Shown here: positions 47,815-60,053 of the stretch, in pieces
Position numbering within the stretch: the stretch's first letter is position 1
How the letters are laid out: each line of letters opens with the position of its first letter
Source: Hypoxylon rubiginosum
Lineage: Eukaryota > Ascomycota > Sordariomycetes > Xylariales > Hypoxylaceae
Reading direction: 5' to 3'
Assembly: GCA_902806565.1 (NCBI GenBank)
Contig: CADCXA010000016.1
Location: 248,001 to 312,000, forward strand
Length of the DNA stretch: 64,000 nucleotides
The notes under the pieces: model-generated
Databases searched by the model: none
Seen by the model: the letters and a program-made list of their open reading frames with translations, nothing else
What the model was told of the DNA's origin: nothing
Translations under genes and position numbers: made by a program

Positions 47815-49271
47815 CGTGTCGATTGGTGTTGTCGATGATGGCTGTGGTGGTTAGTAAAAAGTTCGCGGTTGAAGAAAAGGAAAAAGAGAGAGGAGGTTGT
47901 GGGATTATTACTAGTTGGAAAAGTTGCGATTTTGCAATTGGGTGGGTGGATTTGTGGTGTGGGGACAGATGTGGGAATTAAGCGAATTCTGTGCGAGGAG
48001 CTTGATTGGTTAGCCTTGCCGCTTGCCCCCGTCTGCCCGTCTGATAAGATGAGTGGAATCGATCTGGCCAAAGTTGGGGGTTACTAATCGATAAGACACT
48101 TGGAGACACAAGAATACAAGGGTACATGCATTGCATTCTTTTCAGGGTCCACGGCATTTAGAGGTGCCTTAGTGGTGCCAGTAACCTTAGGTGACATTCA
48201 GCACACCGACACACCGACTCCTTGTCCGAAGATATCACATCTTTGTACACGAAGAGTCGTAATCGTGAGGTCGTAATTCATTTAGTCCCTCAGTCAATGG
48301 AAAAGTTCTAATAACAATCTGTTATCGTTCCTCTCATGTGTCCTCGCTCATCATACACATCCATACATATCCTTCCTGTAATGATATCATCTAACATGGG
48401 GCTGTTCGCACTATATGGTCCTATCATGTTAGATTAATGAGAGCATACCTAAATCTGCTAATCCGCAGTACGAAAATGCGAAATGTGGATCGTTGTTTTG
48501 CACATCGGAATGTCGCTTGTTACCGGGGTTGGCGATATGACGCAGCCTCTAAATTGTGCCACCTTGTTGACGACCTGAATGGCTTGAATGGCTTGGGATG
48601 GCTTGGATGCAAGTGCGGCGCCTTACCTCTGTCTGCTCTCTGCAATGGCTGTATGGCTGTATGGCTGTATGGCTGTAATGGCTGTTATGGTCAGGCTGTG
48701 TCACGCTCATAAACATTGAGATCACCCGAACCCGATCAAATATCTACGAAACCTCCTTCGTCTCCCTCGTCCCTCGTTCGGGAAACGGTAGGTAAAGAAT
48801 AAACCCCCCCGTTCTCTCTCTCTAATCTCTCTCTTTCCCTACCCGCCCTATCGCCTACCTAGGTAGTTAGTTACCGCCCCTTCCGCCACATTCGTTTCTT
48901 CCCTTCGCAGGCTCGAGGCCGGCCAACCTGCAAGCCATTCATTTTGTCTATCTCTCTCTTTCCTCTATCAGTACTAGGGTATTGGTACTGCATGGCTCGA
49001 CTTGCAGTATCACCTGCATCAAACATGCTCCCCATACGAGACTTCGTGTCTTCCAGCTCGTCTACATCGTTCCCTTGTTTTTGGTCTCCGTCTTGGTCTT
49101 CGTCTTGGTCCTGTTCACGTTCTCGTTCTCGTTCTTCATGATCATTATGTTTTGAATCCAGTCCTCACCTTGGCTGTTGCTTTTGCTTTTGGTGTCTTGG
49201 GTGACCATTTTGCATCTTCATTTTTTCTCTCTCTGTTCTTGGTCTGCATTTCTTGATCATCTCTCATCGCC
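47815..49271. other. divergent promoter of eL36 and the RhoGEF gene
   Basis: 1.46 kb. It contains an 8-bp tandem repeat at 48644-48690, TACCTAGGTA at 48856-48865, and a long CT-rich leader at 48800-49230 before the RhoGEF ATG (TCTCGTTCTCG-like repeats near 49115-49135). No gene supported. Confidence 0.4.
48644..48690. repeat. tandem repeat, 8-bp unit ATGGCTGT, four exact copies plus diverged ones
   Basis: Four head-to-tail ATGGCTGT units, then diverged AATGGCTGTT and ATGG. A related AATGGCTTG triplet lies just upstream at about 48578-48607. Confidence 0.8.
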
Positions 49272-52200
49272 ATGCCTCTTGCTATTCCAAGAGACGATTC
49301 CCCTCGAAGCAATTCGGTGCGAATTGCGAGTAAAACTACTTTAGCAACAACTCTGAAGTTGAATCGAACCGATCCAAATCTCGGCCTCAACTTCGATAGC
49401 ACCGATTTGTTCCGTATGGATGGCGAGGAGGCATGGAAGACGTTGGATAACATAGCCGCGCTTGGATTGACTTTGGAGAGCGATAAGGACGAACCGACGC
49501 ATTCGACCGGACTTCCCAGATTTTCTATCGAGGACGACGATCCCGGCATTAATGACCCAGAACTCCCTTCTCCGTCCGTCGGGCCATTCCACAAGTGGAT
49601 GAAGAACTTGCATAAACGGGCACATCGTCCGAAGATCCGCGGTAGCCATACTTCGGTTGAGCCTTTCCCCGAATATTCGGAGTACTCCTTCGGGGATGAC
49701 CCCCTGTCGCCGGACGGCCACCGGAAGTCATCTTCAGGTTCCTCGTATGGATTTGTTGCGGCTGTCAGAAGCGCGAGTATAAGCCTCGCGAGTGCCAGCG
49801 TAGTCACGCGGCCAAGGAGACACACCGGACGTTCGTCACTTCAAGGCAGAACAGACCTCAGTAGCAGAGGATCAACATCTGGACCGCGGTTTTCTGAGGA
49901 TAGCGCGTGCTTCGAGCGAACAGTATCGAATGACCCTGTAGTAACGGAGCGATTGCTCCAAAGACGACGTATTCTAGAGGAGCTCATAAACACGGAGGAA
50001 AGTTATATTGGAGACGTTAAGTTTCTCATGAACGTATGCGCCTATGTGCCTAACCCACCTTGTAGGCCACAAGAGCTACTGTTGCTAATTCCACATTTAG
50101 GTTTATGTCACCATATTGGCTTCTTTACCGTCGCCACACGTGGGTCTTCGATCGTCCATCAACCGTAATCTAACAGATATCGTCGAGTTGCACGAGGAGA
50201 TACTTGGCGAGCTTCATCGGGTCGTACCAAACTCCGAATACACGCAACCTGAACGTATCCCAGTAACCTCCGATCCGACTTCAGCCAAGAAACATCATAG
50301 ATGGCTCAGCCTAGACTCTGTTCCGGAGGATAAAGGAGGAACTTCCTCGTGGCTGCAGAATATTCCTGGTGTAATTGCTGAGCCAACGGTTGCGGCTGAA
50401 GTGGCTCATGTATTCGGCAAGCGGGTATGTGTATATGCTATTTAAACAGCAGTTCTGTGAAGTTGTCGGTCTGTGTCCTCAGCCATAAGTTTACTAACAT
50501 CGAACTAGATAAACCGGTTCTTCGTCTACGAAGAATATGGCGCGAAATATGAGATGATGATAAAGGATGTTGCATCCGCCCATCGGACGATGCCAGAGTG
50601 GGAAACGTACCAGAAAGGGTTGGAAGCACTGGCTTCTTCGTTGGGTGCTGCCAACCATCATCTAGATGACTCCAAGAAATCCCTGACTATTGGTGATCTT
50701 CTGGTCAAGGTGCGTTAAGTTTGCTTTATATAAAAAGAAATTGTATTAATGGCGAGAAGCCGATCCAGAGAATTTGCAGATACCCACTCCTTTTCGCAGA
50801 GCTTCTCAAATATACCCCTGTATGTGATTGTCCAAGCTCGCATATGGAAATCGAGAATGTTCTCATTCGACTACGCGAAGCTACCGCCGAGATGAACCGC
50901 GCAACGGATGACCCACGAATGAAGACCACAATGGAGCAGACCTGGGTACTTCAAGATCGGCTAGTGTTTCCAAACCAGGTAGGTCTCGTCAGTCCCTATA
51001 CCTCAACTTGTTTCTGACTATCTAGTAGAAACTCGATGCCGCATCCAAAACGACGATTCGGTCCTTCGGACAAGTTCGTCTTTGCGGTGCCCTGCACGTA
51101 TGCTGGCAAACTAAAGACGGCGTAGATGGCGCGTACATGGTTACGCTTCTCTACAAAGACTGCTTGTGTCTTGCCACAACTAGTAGAGCCGACCCTATTT
51201 ATACCATCCAGGCTTGCATAGGTCTCAATGATATCAAGGTCGAAGAAGTCGACAATGGCCGAGGTAAGCTTCTTGTATATCTCATATGTTTTACGTACAT
51301 GCTGATAATATCAAAGGTCTTCAATGCCACACCGCTCCGTTCTCCTGGAAACTCGTCTTCGAATGTGATCACCAGCTCTACGAAGTCATAATGACGGCTT
51401 GTTCTCCTAAGGAGGAAACGGAATGGCGCAGTCGTCTTACGCGACATGACGCGGTCGAATTGCATGAATTGACAGAACCAACATTTTACAGCTCCATCTA
51501 TCTCGACATCAAGAGTCTTGGAACCATTTTTGGAAAGCTAGGTGAGGATAAATTCTTTCGCCGTTGGTAACTCGGTCACTAATCCATGAATTATATAGGT
51601 ACGGTCGCCCGGCGTCTTTCTATTCAAAGGGCCACCACAGTTGGACCAAAATCACCATTGTGTCAAGTGATACTCAAGAATACGAGTACGATGAAGGATA
51701 ACTCTTCAGCGACTCCCACCTCTCAAATTAATCGTTCACAATCGCTTTTGACAACTAATACACGCATCCCTGTCATTGCGCCGTCCAGAGGAGATCGGGC
51801 TCGCCTTGAGGCACTGCTAGCGGATGTGTGGAGTCGTAAAATCTTACCATTCCCCGGCATAACGAGCCGTTCGAGAAGCGAGTATCTCGTCCGCAGCTCG
51901 GCATCAACGGTTATGCGGAAGCTGAGTGTTGCAAGCATCACCAGTTCTTTTGCGAAGCGCACGACCAGCGCTGCTAGCGTGACGAGACCGAATGAGGAAG
52001 AGCCAACTCGCGGCAATGGCTTCGCCGACAGCCCTGTCCAACTGATAGATGAAAAGTCTAGCCTTGGATTTAACACAGCTGACGGGGATATCAAGAAAAG
52101 ACTCCCCATGATTCGAGATGAGACGGAGCATACAAGAAGCAACAGCCCGAGCATTACCTCTACGACCCACACCCGCGCAAAGTCAGGGAGAGTGAAGGTA

Positions 52201-52488
52201 GATCCTTCGGAACTTGACTTGAAATGGCTGGAAGAGGAGCATGGATTTAGCACAACAGCGTTTCGAATGTCGCCATCGAAGGGCATTCATCGGAAGAGGC
52301 AGACGTCCCTGTCAGCGAGGTCGTCGCCTTGTTCTATTACGGACGAAGACACTATATACCAAGGACTTGGAACAAAGCATCGCTTACACGAAACATTAAC
52401 TAATGTTAGGCCTGCAAGCAAATGGCCAAGGGTTGGGACCATCAACAGAGGCTTGGTGGCATCCAGCATTCGCAGTTTTTTTAGATGA
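49272..52488 (+). CDS. Rho guanine-nucleotide exchange factor with DH and PH-like domains
   Basis: Likely activates a Rho or Cdc42 GTPase in polarity or septation; the target is unknown. Seven exons, 49272-50033, 50101-50424, 50509-50709, 50760-50978, 51029-51263, 51317-51541 and 51599-52488, give 951 aa. Residues 1-220 are Ser-rich and disordered. The DH domain starts at RRRILEELINTEESYIGDVKFLM (CR1, about 232-254), continues with HEEILGELHRV and FVYEEYGAKYEMMI, and has the CR3 signature VKPIQRICRYPLLFAELLKYT, formed across the exon 3/4 join. A PH-like region follows (about 500-615; FGQVRLCGALHVCW and WKLVFECDHQLYEVIM, with EETEWRSRL as the final helix). The last 300 residues are Ser/Thr/Arg-rich. 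Two acceptors are AAG. Introns are 50-84 nt. Confidence 0.88.
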
Positions 52489-53551
52489 TGGAAGGCAACT
52501 TCGATATTACATAACACGGTTGGGTATAGATACACGGTTTGGACTGGCTCTGGCTTGGGATTATACCATTCATTCGGGGATCCTTTTTTTCTTTCTTTTT
52601 TTTTTTTCGAGATGACATCGAAATTCCTCATGACACTTTGCTCTTTTGTGTGTTGTTGGAGAATTACGGTTATACCCAGGGCAATGAGGTAGTTAGTTAG
52701 AACACTGGAAGTCTTCGTTACCTCAGTGTCTTCGCGATTGAAGATTCTTTAACATTTTAACCAGCGCCGAAATCGTTTAGAGAGCAAAGAGCAAAGCAGG
52801 ACTCGTGCATGAATGCAGCTTTCGTTATTACAATCTAGCCCAGCTTGACACTTACACGGTAGTACCTTTTCGGTGAAAGCCCGGCTGTTCCCGTCCGGCG
52901 TGGCAGTTGTGGTTGGTACCTGACCTAGACAATGATGATCTTGGCATTGGATTTTGTCTTCTTCTGGAACAACTGATGCCAGATTAATACTGTTTAATAT
53001 ACTTCGTTACGTGATAGGGGTTAAAGTTAACAGTGTGTAAATGTGTCCAAGTGCTGAAATTCCCTTGTTAATCCTTGTCGAGTAGCTCCGTCAATGACGT
53101 AAATCATTTTGGCGGGTGAGGCGGGGAGCTGACGCAGGAACAAACACTGGCTAAAGGTTTGGAGGGGCAGCACCTGTTTGTATGCACATCATGACGTAGG
53201 AGCTGCTGTTTGGGTTGAGCGTGCCACATGATGATCGAATGGAATAGCTAGGCAGGGAAACGGCAGCTCTGGCTGGTAGCGTAGGTATTTGAAGCTCTGG
53301 GGGTGCTTAGAACTTCTTTCTCTCTTTTATTTACTTATTCTCAATCCATTCTTCAATCCATTCTTCAATCCATTCCAACCATCAACCATCTGTTGACGAT
53401 ATCTACGATCACAACTAAACTACAGCACCAATTCCTATATCAATACCCATCTACCTTTCAATATCTCCAATTTCCAAAGCGCACTCAATAGCAGCTTTTA
53501 TCAAACAAGACCACTCTCTTCCTACATAACTCCAAATACAACTCGCCCAAC
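52489..53551. other. intergenic, RTC3-like gene promoter
   Basis: 1.06 kb. It contains a T run at 52583-52608, a stress-element-like AGGGG near 53163 and a 12-bp tandem repeat (CAATCCATTCTT, about three copies) at 53342-53376 in the likely leader. Yeast RTC3 is stress-induced, so the AGGGG may matter; inference only. No gene. Confidence 0.35.
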
Positions 53552-54140
53552 ATGACCAAGGGAGAAGCTCACCAGATCAAGGTCCACTACAAGGGCAAGG
53601 AAGAGGACTTTATCATCTTCGTCGACGACATCAGCACCTACAAGAAGTGGCAGAACGACAAGTCGGTCCCCATGGCCCACTTCATCTCCGCATTCAAGAT
53701 CTTCGTCACACACAAGTAAGTTCTAACCTTGGCACATGCTCTCCTCTTTTCAGCCATCACCCTTCCAGGTCCAGCATCCACCAAATCCTACTGCCCAGAA
53801 TTGATCAAGAGGAACTCGCATTCGATTCACGCTTCATTTGTGTAATTGGCCGCTAACATGACATTTCAATAGGCAAGGAGCTCAAGGCCAGATGGATGGC
53901 GCCTCCAATTCAACACTGGAGAATGAGTTCGGTGTGTCCAACGAGGAGGAGGTCATCAAGAAGATACTAGAGAGTGGCAGTATCCAGGAGTCCGAGGTAA
54001 GCAGCTGCTCTCAATCGCAATGCCAGTTTTATTTATTGTTTGATAACTAACGAACCGATTTCGATTAGTTCCCTGAACGCCAAGGATCCAAGAACGATGC
54101 CCAGCAAGGCTCCATCGTCACCGGCCAGGTTGCAAGATAG
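53552..54140 (+). CDS. small SBDS N-terminal-domain protein (RTC3/YHR087W-like)
   Basis: Single-domain relative of the ribosome-maturation factor SDO1/SBDS; yeast Rtc3 is linked to RNA metabolism and stress. Three exons, 53552-53715, 53873-53996 and 54069-54140, give 119 aa, close to the 111-aa yeast protein. The SBDS N-domain fold is visible: HQIKVHYKGKEEDFIIFVDD, then YKKWQNDKSVPMAHFISAFKIFVTHKQGAQGQ, then LENEFGVSNEEEVIKKILESG and SEFPERQGSKND. The THKQGAQGQ block is formed across intron 1 (157 nt), and SEFPERQ across intron 2 (72 nt). The second and third SBDS domains are absent, so this is not SDO1 itself. Confidence 0.9.
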
Positions 54141-55403
54141 AGACGTAAACATCCTCACTGGTTGCGCTCGAGGAAGCCGGACGTTCTGTTTCGCTATGGC
54201 AAGAGAGCGTAGCATATTCGAAAGATTCCAGCCCAGGCGTGTTGGGATGCCAACATAGTTGAATTGTCCCTGCGACTTATTCCGTTGTTTTCACAAGCAA
54301 GGGTTATGGCCTGGCCGCATCTAGCTTAGGCTAGCTAGCGGTGGAATGTTTGGCGATGAATTTGCAGAATCGGCATAGGCTCTAGCTAGCGATATATGAA
54401 TCGAACATGATTCAAGAGTCCAAGAACATCTAATTGCTCGATCCTACGTGAATAGTCTGTTAATGAATGGTGTATAAAATATGGATTTAACAGAGGTTAC
54501 CTACTTCAAGTGCCTATAGTAGTCGTCGGTTGATACGAGCCGAGCCTCAACGCTTTGAAGTTTCGCATCCTAGTCATTTACCCACATGTACGGTATCATC
54601 CTGCTAGTATTTGAAACGACAAGCTCAATCCACACTGCCCCGTGATACAATTACATTCTCAGCCTCGCTACGAGTTTTACTCAAATTGAAGAAGAAAAAG
54701 AGGAACTTGAGGCCCAAGTCCCATCTCACAAACGAAGCATGGGAAAGTTGGTTCGGGTTTCACCGCATCGGTATCATTAGTTTAGGATATGCTACACGAA
54801 TATCGTAAAGATGTATTGCAACCCCATTCCCGACTCACCGCTACCGCCGTCCATAGACGTAATCCCTGTGACGCGGGCCGTATTCGCCAGTCCGTCTTGT
54901 ACCTTGAAGTACTGCTACTCCACAAGTGCCAAAATATGTTCCTCCTCTTACTCCCTTCGAGTCTTCTCCAGAATGGCCTCCAAAATACAAAAAACATAGT
55001 TGATATATAAACGCCGGTCATGATGTTGTTAGATACCGTAGGAAGTTCGGTGAGAATTGGGGGGGCGGAAACCAAAAAAAGTAGGTAGGTTCCGATAAAT
55101 CAGAAAGACGCTTTCTTTGAATAGACAATATGTGAGTATCATTGAATATGTGCAGAATACATCGGGAGGTTTATTTTCATTCCTCAGAAGTCGGATATAT
55201 GAGAGTTGTGGTTATATGTACGACAGTTCTCCCTTCTCTCCTCTCTTCCCATTTGGGGGGTATATTATGAGAACCAGCTCTGACGTCTAAAATCGTAAGA
55301 GCGAAAATGCGAAAGGAGGAGGCGAAGGGAGACTGGATTTGAACATGTACACGACCCGGGTGCATTTGCTTTGGTGTAGGCTTAGGTAGTTGTCGCTCTA
55401 CCC
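54141..55403. other. intergenic
   Basis: 1.26 kb between convergent genes. No supported gene; frames of 60-97 codons at 54611-55075 on both strands and at 55177-55461 show no protein character and the last overlaps a terminal exon. Confidence 0.4.
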
Positions 55404-55957
55404 TTAAGCCTTGGATGCACCACGGCCGCCTCGCTTCGGTAGGGTCCACGGTTCGGCGCACACAATCTGATATATATTAGTCTCTGGAGCTTCTCGAGTA
55501 AATATGAAATTCAACACATACCTCGCCTTCACTATAAGCCCAAAAGTAAACGACCATAGCAACCAGATAATAGATGCCGGCGTTGGTGCCCTGGTATATT
55601 AGGATGGCGGCGAGAGCTGCGAGCGGGAATGTGGCGAGACGAGCCTCGAGGCTGCGGTGGATGGCGGACCCGGCAATCAGACCCAGAGGCCATTCCCACG
55701 CGAATATGGCTAATCCCATTATCAGGTTGATAATTTGCAGCGCTGGAACCGGCTTTACGGCCGGGTCTAGCGTCTTCGTCAGGAAGTCCCAGAATATCTT
55801 GGGCCAGAAGAATCCCTCTAGCGCAGCAGCGAATTGGTCTGAGACAGCAAGTTAGTTACTCCTCGTGAAGACACTCCCCATGATAAGATGACGACGTACA
55901 AGCTGCCGCAGTCAGGGTGATGAGCCTGGCCCAGTGGTTCTTGATAAGCTTTCCCAT
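55404..55957 (-). CDS. conserved-looking small multi-pass membrane protein
   Basis: Function unknown. Three exons, 55957-55900, 55838-55522 and 55466-55404, give 145 aa. Both joins keep phase and use good signals (GTACGT to CTCAG, 61 nt; GTATGT to ATCAG, 55 nt). Three or four hydrophobic segments are visible: the N-terminal RLITLTAAAYQFAAALEGFF, then ALQIINLIMGLAIFAWEWPL, then FPLAALAAILIYQGTNAGIYYLVAMVVYFWAY split as two. It starts MGKLIKNHWARL and ends with a polar WTLPKRGGRGASKA tail. The pattern resembles small fungal integral membrane proteins of unknown function that I have seen in Pezizomycotina (possibly the DUF7727 group), but I cannot confirm the family. ER or plasma membrane is possible. 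Confidence 0.75.
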
Positions 55958-58900
55958 TTTGACGGTTTTTTCCTCTTCAAGATATCCCTAAAATATTTCG
56001 AATTGTCTTTCCTTGCTCGTCGAAGATTTCCCAATCGATAGATTCTTGTCCTTTCACTCTTTCTTTCCTTCCTCTTCCTGAAGTTCCCAAAACGATCCTA
56101 AGCGCTCGGCCCAACTCGATATCAAATCCTAAAAACGAACGGTCGAACACTGACGACGGAGAAGCGAAGTGAATGTAAATGCAAGGTAGCCGGACCTGCG
56201 TATAGAGAATGGAAAAGAATAACAACAAAGATGTCGATATTAAAGAAGGGTATCGACGCACAGCGCTGGCAGCCAAGAGGGAAGAAAGGAAGAAGAGAAG
56301 AGACGACGTCCGATCGGGAAATAGGACAAGGCCTGGACGAGTGGGCTCTAGGGAGGCTATATTGGAAGACCGGTGGTCCGGGCTTTTCCCTCTCTCTCTA
56401 TCCCCTGTAGGGGGGAGCTGGAGCTGGGGGCTCCCGTGGAGGGAGAAGCTCGTATCAGGAGTTCAGGTCCGACCCTGATGTGAGTCCGGGATGAGTGTGT
56501 AATCTGACGTTGATGGGACGACGGGGATGCTAAGCTTCGCCTGAGATCCACGTTCTTGAGATCTTGTCTATAACGCCAGCAGGCATCCGAACAGCATCGG
56601 TATCATCCACGGGTTCGTGTGTGTCGCCCCTTGTATGGGAAAGCTTATTCAGGGAGTGGGGCGCTGGCTGGGTTGAGGCGATATGAGACAGCAAGGTCGT
56701 GTTTGAAGTCGGCTCTCTAGGCTAGGTGTTTCTCTTTTTCTTCACATATATGTCATATATGTCATAGCTCATCCAAAAGGAAAAGAAATTCGTCGGTAGT
56801 CTAGCTCCCGGATCGCATAAGAAAAGGGTTGGAGATCATACAAGGCTATGATACTTGGAAAGGAGGTGTCCCGAGTTTTTCTTCATGTACTATGTAGGAA
56901 AGGGGAGCTTCCCGAGATCTTCAGACACGGGGCGGCCATGCACGAGTTTAAGAAAGCAAATACTATGTAGGGACGGTGGGTCACCAAGGAAACGCATCGA
57001 GAACGCATAGAGTCTCACCAGGCCCGCGCCGAGACCGCCGTCTCTTAGATCCAATACTATGCAGGGCCAAGATCTAGAGGAGGATATGTACGCGGCCGGG
57101 CTCTTTGCATTTCTGCCATGGGGGTTGGATGTGAACGTACAGTCCATTGGGTAAAAGAGGGACATGATGGACACTCGAGTAGCTTAGCCCGGATGTACGG
57201 GTACGCAAAATAGGCGGTAACGCAGCAGCAGCATACTTGGAATAGCAGCTCGATGGGGGCATTGGATATTTTCGATGGCTTGGGGCCCGGGAAATATGGT
57301 CGTGGAGAGAGAAGAATAGCCATTGTTGTGCAAGTCCCGAAGTGATTGGGCTTTTCCTGGGCGGCTACAAATCTTTGCGCAGCCAATGGGAGGCTCGTTC
57401 TAGGTGCGTCTACTGCATGACAACCTCGACATCCCCGGCTTTCCAACCCCCGTCCAACAGGGGTCCAAGGGGGAGGATAAGGGAGGGTAGTATCCCAGCT
57501 TGGTTGTCCTCGCCCCCCCTCCCCTCCTTAAACCCTCTCTCATCACCTCTCTTAGCCATGAAAGGCTTTCCAAAAGCATCAGAGAGATGCGATGAATTTG
57601 GGGAGGGGGTGTATCGACTCATCGATTGTTTGTTGGTGGCTTAACGCAACATTAACCACCTATTTTACCTATTGACTGATTAATGGCAGTGAAGGTGGTA
57701 GTTGTCGTCAATATTGACTGTCGGCTCAGATCGTATTGAATTCGTACCTCTAATGTTAAAAGAATACATCTTACTTACTTTACCGCCCGTATCCAATATC
57801 TAGGCAGTGCGCGGAGGATGATACCAACGACGTTCGGCAGGGAGCGGCTCCGACGAGTACTCTAGTCTCACCTCATACCCAGACGCCGCACCTTGTCCAA
57901 GCCTGTACCGTGGCTTGCTGTGCAATACAATACACCAGCGGCACCCCGAACCACAGTACCTGCCCGCTGATAATTTTCTTTACTCCTTAAGGAACCAGGA
58001 CTATCGAGGCAGTGGTTCGAAGCGAGTTTGGGTATTTGAGACACGCCCCTTCATAGAAATTCAGGCAAAGAGGCAAGTCTGGTCCGCCCAGCGCAGGTCC
58101 CAAACGCTGAAGAGTTTCGCAGGGGAAAGCGCTGAGGCAGATCGGGTTTAGGGGGTGGTTAGATAAGATCGACCGAACGTTAGCAGCAAGGGGGTGCCGC
58201 CATCACCCGAGAGCGCTAAACCTATACCAGTAAATGTGCAAGGCATCGTGGAGCCGCCAGACCCCCGGCCAGGGTTCAGAAAGGACAGGGGGCTGGTACA
58301 ACTAAGGACTGGGCCCTGGACTTCGAGAAGAGGTCCGACCGTATTTCGCCTTCCTTTTAAATCAGCCATCACATACGATATCTTTTTCTTGTCTTCTCTC
58401 GTCGTTGTCCTCAGCAGGATTGAGGCTGTTCTTTTTCTCAAACCCCTCAAGCCCGTTGTTATGTTCCTCGTGTCAGTGAATTTCTGACCCAAACGGTGTC
58501 ATAAATTCACTGGACGATTACGATACCCGAAGTGTTTAGGCGATATATTCAGGCCTAAGACCTACCTACGCCTCCCCCTAGCCACCCTCTATTTTCATTG
58601 AGGAACAGGAAAGTGAGGCAAACCGAATCGTGATACTGAAATGAGATATATCCCGTAGAGTCAGGAAACTAGCATTCGCCATCACCGCACATTAGTGTCT
58701 TGGTGATCTGATGGGAACAGAATAGTCTCGAACCAGCGTCGTCAGGTGATGGATCCGGGACCAAGGAACAATAAAGCTGACATCTTGATCTCGCGAAGAG
58801 GATTCCGCATTGCATATACCGTACCTAACGTAGGCGCCGGGCCCCAGTGCTTCCTCGCATTAGCCGTTACGTGGCACTCGGTAAGGTATGCAAGTATTTT

Positions 58901-60029
58901 CCCACGTATGTATGCGGTGTGCGGATTGGCTGCGCTTTCATTTCCAATTGGCGAATTCCATTCTCGTCGGCGGCTCGTGCAGGGGTCTCATTGGACTCGC
59001 TTGCTCGGAAAGCCACATGAGCGCGGAGAAATGATGTGTGGCTCATTCGTAACGCTTCTGACCAATGACAAATTCACACTCCGTCTTAGGTCCTGGTGTC
59101 AACTTGGACCGACATGAGTCGGTTTATGAGTTCAATGTTCGAACGCTATCGAGTTATTGAAGCGAATTCACGAGATACAGAGCACGGATTGGCCCCTGGT
59201 TAGATGCGGGTCATCTGTTAGCGTTCATTGACAAATCGTCCGTTGAAGAAATGCCAATGTTCTCAGCGCTGGCCACCAACCGGATCTCTCGTCAGTGCTT
59301 CTCGCCTACGAGATAATACCGTTGAATTATAAGCTCGCAGCCAGTCATCTATCTTATCACTTACACAGCTACTTCATCGGTGCCGATAGCTGTTCCCGTC
59401 ACGGTTGCAGTCAATTCCCAAGATGTCTAATCTCTATACCCATTTCCTCGGGCCTTTTTCTGTTGACGACATCAAATGTTCCGAGGGGAAATCTCACAAT
59501 GCTTACATGCTAACACGGCGCTTTGCTTATCCTCATTTCTCTACCTATTATTTTACCATGTCCAGTCGTAATATTTCATGAGACCCTCAACCAATCAATG
59601 CCGCCACAAGACCAATTTTACTGCTATTTTAGCATAGCAGTATGAATACGGGAAGCGCTCTAAATTGATCTCAGCTGGTCATATGATACTATGTAGGTCC
59701 CGAGCGTACCTTGGTGCCGGTTACGACCGATAGGTACACCTCCCTCGATATTCTCATTATCTACCAGTAAGACCCAACGGCTCCTCTAAAATCGAAGGCC
59801 TCCTGCAATATTCCTTCGTGCTATGCTGTTCGTTTAGGATGAGGCTCAAAGAAGCAGCCTAGTTCGGCGTGGCACAGCTTAGTTTCGTCAAGCGCGCAGC
59901 AACCCATTCCATCTGGACGGCGCTCGGAAACCCAATTAAAAGCTAGCCCCCATTGTCATACCACACCTCGTCTAAACATATAATCGTGGCGTAGACATCG
60001 GACGAAACGACGCGTAGGGAGACGCCCGG
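55958..60029. other. 4-kb gene-poor stretch
   Basis: No gene I can support on either strand. Frames of 90-130 codons (57057-57446 minus, 58148-58492 minus with 58194-58487 plus in the same place, 58746-59117 plus) lack recognisable domains, and none gains convincing partner exons. Base composition varies from purine/G-rich (56370-56470) to ordinary. It may hold regulatory DNA, non-coding transcripts or old decayed sequence, and leads into the element at 61 kb. Confidence 0.4.
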
Positions 60030-60053
60030 TTACTCGACGAGATACTCCTCCGC

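Noticed and set aside
55330..55380. GGATTTGAAC word resembling a tRNA T-arm
   Set aside because: No D-arm or anticodon arm at the right spacing on either strand; it overlaps the 3' region of a protein gene.
58148..58492. Overlapping frames on both strands
   Set aside because: Both strands open over the same 300 bp with neither showing a domain; consistent with chance.
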